Assembly (NCBI RefSeq): GCF_037975245.1
Contig: NC_092566.1
Coordinates: 60,001-124,000, forward strand
Direction of reading: 5' to 3'
DNA from: Apostichopus japonicus
Lineage: Eukaryota > Echinodermata > Holothuroidea > Aspidochirotida > Stichopodidae
Length of the DNA: 64,000 nt
A program made the translations under genes and the position numbers. Under the pieces are notes generated by a model. The model saw nothing but the letters and a program-made list of their open reading frames with translations. It was not told the DNA's origin and made no database searches. How positions within the stretch are numbered: position 1 is the first letter of the stretch; the number at the start of each line of letters is the position of its first letter. This document shows, in pieces, positions 62,465 to 64,000 of this stretch.

Positions 62465-62686
62465 ATGTGCGTTAGAGGTCAAACTGCATTGTTTGTGGCC
62501 ACGCCGTTGTATGTATTGCTTTTAACCCATCCTACGTTCATAACTGGAGAGCAATTGACCTGCCAGGTAGTTCATCCGGATCTATGTAATCCATCGAAAA
62601 TTGGAATAAGTCCATTTATTAAACTTGCCACCATCACTGAATGGAAAGTTGAGTTATTGTATTATCAGTTCAATGCCACAAAATGA
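62465..62686 (+). CDS. Possible small secreted protein, or a first exon
   Basis: The ATG at 62465 opens 73 codons ending TGA at 62684-62686. The N-terminus looks like a signal peptide: MCVRGQTALFVATPLYVLLL, then a helix-breaking THPTFITGEQ, with a possible cleavage after GEQ. The mature part would be about 43 residues with two cysteines (LTCQ, DLC). AATAAA stands at 62705-62710, only 19 nt past the stop, which is too close for a usual 3' UTR but not impossible. Alternatively the exon could end at CAG|gtagtt inside the frame. No family is recognised, and random occurrence is quite possible. Confidence 0.25.
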   Translation: MCVRGQTALFVATPLYVLLLTHPTFITGEQLTCQVVHPDLCNPSKIGISPFIKLATITEWKVELLYYQFNATK

Positions 62687-63579
62687 ATTTTTAAAAGTTC
62701 GCGAAATAAAGTTTTATTCCTTCATCCTCATGAGTTAGAACGGCTTTTTCAAATGATTGTGAGCTTGCATTATAGCAGTGCGATAAATCAGGGTGTATAG
62801 ATTATTGGCGTGCCTTGTATCGAATAATGTAATAGTTCACACATAATTAGATACCATGTTACTAATAAATCTGTCGTAACAACTTCTTGGTTCCATCTAA
62901 TTAGAGGGTTACAAACCAGAAGGCAAAATACGGAAATGTGTCATCAACTTTATGTATTGGTTCATATTTTTTTACTGCAACACTTTGAATTTTGTTGAGA
63001 TCGAGTGACTTTTCGCAATAGTTTACTTTTGCGTTCTTATCCATTTCCATCATTAGGTTACTGAACTGTCAATATGTTGGATGCGTCAAACTTTCCTTTG
63101 ATGGCGTAGAGTCATCGGTTCAGGCCAAGTTGCTAATGCCAAATAACGCAGGTCACACAGAAGGAATGCCCACAGCATTTGTCTAGAATTCGTACCGTAG
63201 TGCATTTTAAGCAACTTATTTGTGTATAGCACTGTATAATTTAAAGATTGCATATACGTGTACTAAAGGATAGTCTAACGTCTTAAGGGGAAATACAAAT
63301 CAGTACACTTAATTTCATGGTGAACAGAAGGATTGCATATGTCTACCATCCACCCCCCCCCCCCCCCTACCATAGGTTCGGTGTCGTTCATTTGGTTTGC
63401 ACTGCTCAATACCTGACAGTTTACGTGTTAGGCAGTTGTAGAATTTTATAATATATGTAGCAACTTATACAATAAACAAAGACACTGCGATGGCATGCAT
63501 CGAAATTTGAGGAATGCATTAACATACAACACAGTAACAGTTGGGCTTCTTTTTTCCTCCTGTAATTCGTACCAATATG

Positions 63580-63581
<2 letters not shown>

Positions 63582-63661
<80 letters not shown>
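63582..63661 (+). repeat. (TA)n microsatellite, about 80 bp
   Basis: This is a pure TA dinucleotide repeat. The open frame running through it (63495-63695) is an artefact. Confidence 0.98.
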
Positions 63662-63662
<1 letters not shown>

Positions 63663-64000
63663 ATTATAATCTATTCCACAAATTACATTTACTAGGCCAA
63701 TAGGCTATGCAGAAGTTATATCTGTCCGCGAAGTTCAATGCCACAATGTTAATTAAATTCAGTTTTGATGTATATAAATCGGCCGTGACTGCGTAGCTCT
63801 ATTGGGCATACATTAGTCCCTGTACGATGATTGTATCTAATATGGTTTATGAGACAGGCCATTGATATATATAGTTTACGATGAGCAACGTCAATAAGCC
63901 GCCTTCTGCTGGTTTTCAGGAAATCAACTCGATGGGCCGTAGGTGCCGAAGGCGTTTCAATTTCTCAATTTGACAGACATCAATCAGTGACTTAATAAGG
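63662..64000. other. Right edge, nothing recognised
   Basis: This is unique AT-rich sequence up to the window end, with no recognisable features. Confidence 0.5.

Overview
This is a window of animal nuclear genome: split genes with GT-AG introns, AT-rich DNA, long minisatellites, microsatellites, non-LTR retrotransposon copies and small terminal-inverted-repeat (TIR) transposons. I see no bacterial-type operons, rRNA genes or CRISPR arrays. The best guess for the organism is a marine invertebrate deuterostome, perhaps an echinoderm. That rests on the overall divergence from vertebrate PEX3 and on the style of the dispersed repeats, and it is a low-confidence inference.

Left third (1-24.5 kb): the 3' portion of one gene on the + strand, which I identify as PEX3 (peroxin-3), the peroxisomal membrane docking factor for PEX19. 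Seven coding exons (937-1012, 8956-9010, 9794-9888, 13165-13306, 16303-16422, 18225-18321, 22344-22433) join in perfect phase into a 224-residue C-terminal portion with a stop codon; the 5' exons lie outside the window. Four of the six introns carry a large private minisatellite (48 bp, 43 bp, 41 bp and 90 bp units), a fifth carries a smaller one (69 bp), and the probable 3' UTR carries a 39-bp one. The 43-bp array copies the 3' splice site plus the start of the coding exon. The 90-bp array starts at the 5' splice site itself. A decayed LTR-retrotransposon gag/protease piece lies in the first intron.

Middle (24.8-41 kb): a transposon graveyard. It has two elements sharing the TIR CAGGGGCGTATCCAGG (25295-27229 and 32621-33958), the second holding a different nested TIR element (32980-33823). 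It also has a CAGTGTTGTAGC-TIR element (28655-29375), a tRNA-derived SINE-like unit between AT microsatellites (30358-30480), a broken non-LTR retrotransposon with a reverse transcriptase (35600-37320), a 5'-truncated LINE tail (29560-29795), and another nested TIR pair (40211-40862 with 40399-40768).

Right third (41-64 kb): mostly anonymous single-copy-looking DNA with short tandem duplications, an 86-bp array (58560-59050) and a small hAT-like element (50748-51076). One convincing first coding exon of an unidentified secreted protein lies at 49108-49356 on the + strand, and a much weaker small secreted ORF at 62465-62686. PEX3 and the putative secreted-protein gene have no evident functional link. 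Most other long open frames are by-products of tandem repeats whose period is a multiple of three.
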